A stretch of DNA of 5,348 nt from Anaerolineae bacterium (GTDB lineage Bacteria > Chloroflexota > Anaerolineae > Aggregatilineales > Aggregatilineaceae), in NCBI GenBank assembly GCA_016929355.1, contig JAFGJA010000193.1:1-5348 (forward strand). Direction: 5' to 3'. Of the stretch, positions 5,344 through 5,348 are shown in pieces. Numbering within the stretch: the stretch's first letter is position 1; the number at the start of each line of letters is the position of its first letter. A program made the position numbers and the translations under genes. Under the pieces are notes generated by a model that searched no databases, was not told the DNA's origin, and saw nothing but the letters and a program-made list of their open reading frames with translations.

Positions 5344-5348
5344 CAGAT

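Overview
The window is part of a bacterial chromosome, probably from the Chloroflexota (an Anaerolineae-like lineage). That placement is an inference: the gene set consists of ABC importers whose secreted binding proteins carry plain signal peptides, and the oligopeptide-type binding protein resembles chloroflexal relatives as I remember them. No RNA gene or phylogenetic marker is present to confirm it.

Left part (1-950, minus strand): the N-terminal 316 residues of a family 5 (oligopeptide/dipeptide/nickel type) ABC substrate-binding protein, cut by the window edge. Centre-left (951-1290): a 340-base divergent intergenic region. It holds a near-consensus sigma-70 promoter facing right, a LacI/GalR-type palindromic operator over the predicted transcription start, a roughly 110-base leader, and weaker promoter and palindrome signals facing left.

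Right part (1291-5343, plus strand): four tightly spaced genes that look like one operon. They are a secreted CUT2-type sugar-binding protein, a single-domain sugar ABC ATPase of the FrcA kind, a CUT2 permease, and a uroporphyrinogen-decarboxylase-fold (URO-D superfamily) protein. The first three make a complete FrcBCA/RbsABC-like importer for a monosaccharide or a small sugar-like molecule. The fourth is probably an enzyme acting on the imported compound; it is not a haem-pathway HemE. A perfect 11-bp hairpin without a U-tract lies between the binding-protein and ATPase genes and may set their relative expression.

The most interesting point is the coupling of a LacI-operator-controlled CUT2 importer to a URO-D-fold protein that carries a His-x-Asp motif where corrinoid methyltransferases of this fold carry His-x-Cys. 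This suggests a catabolic module for an unidentified, possibly methylated, sugar-like substrate. The substrate cannot be read from the sequence.
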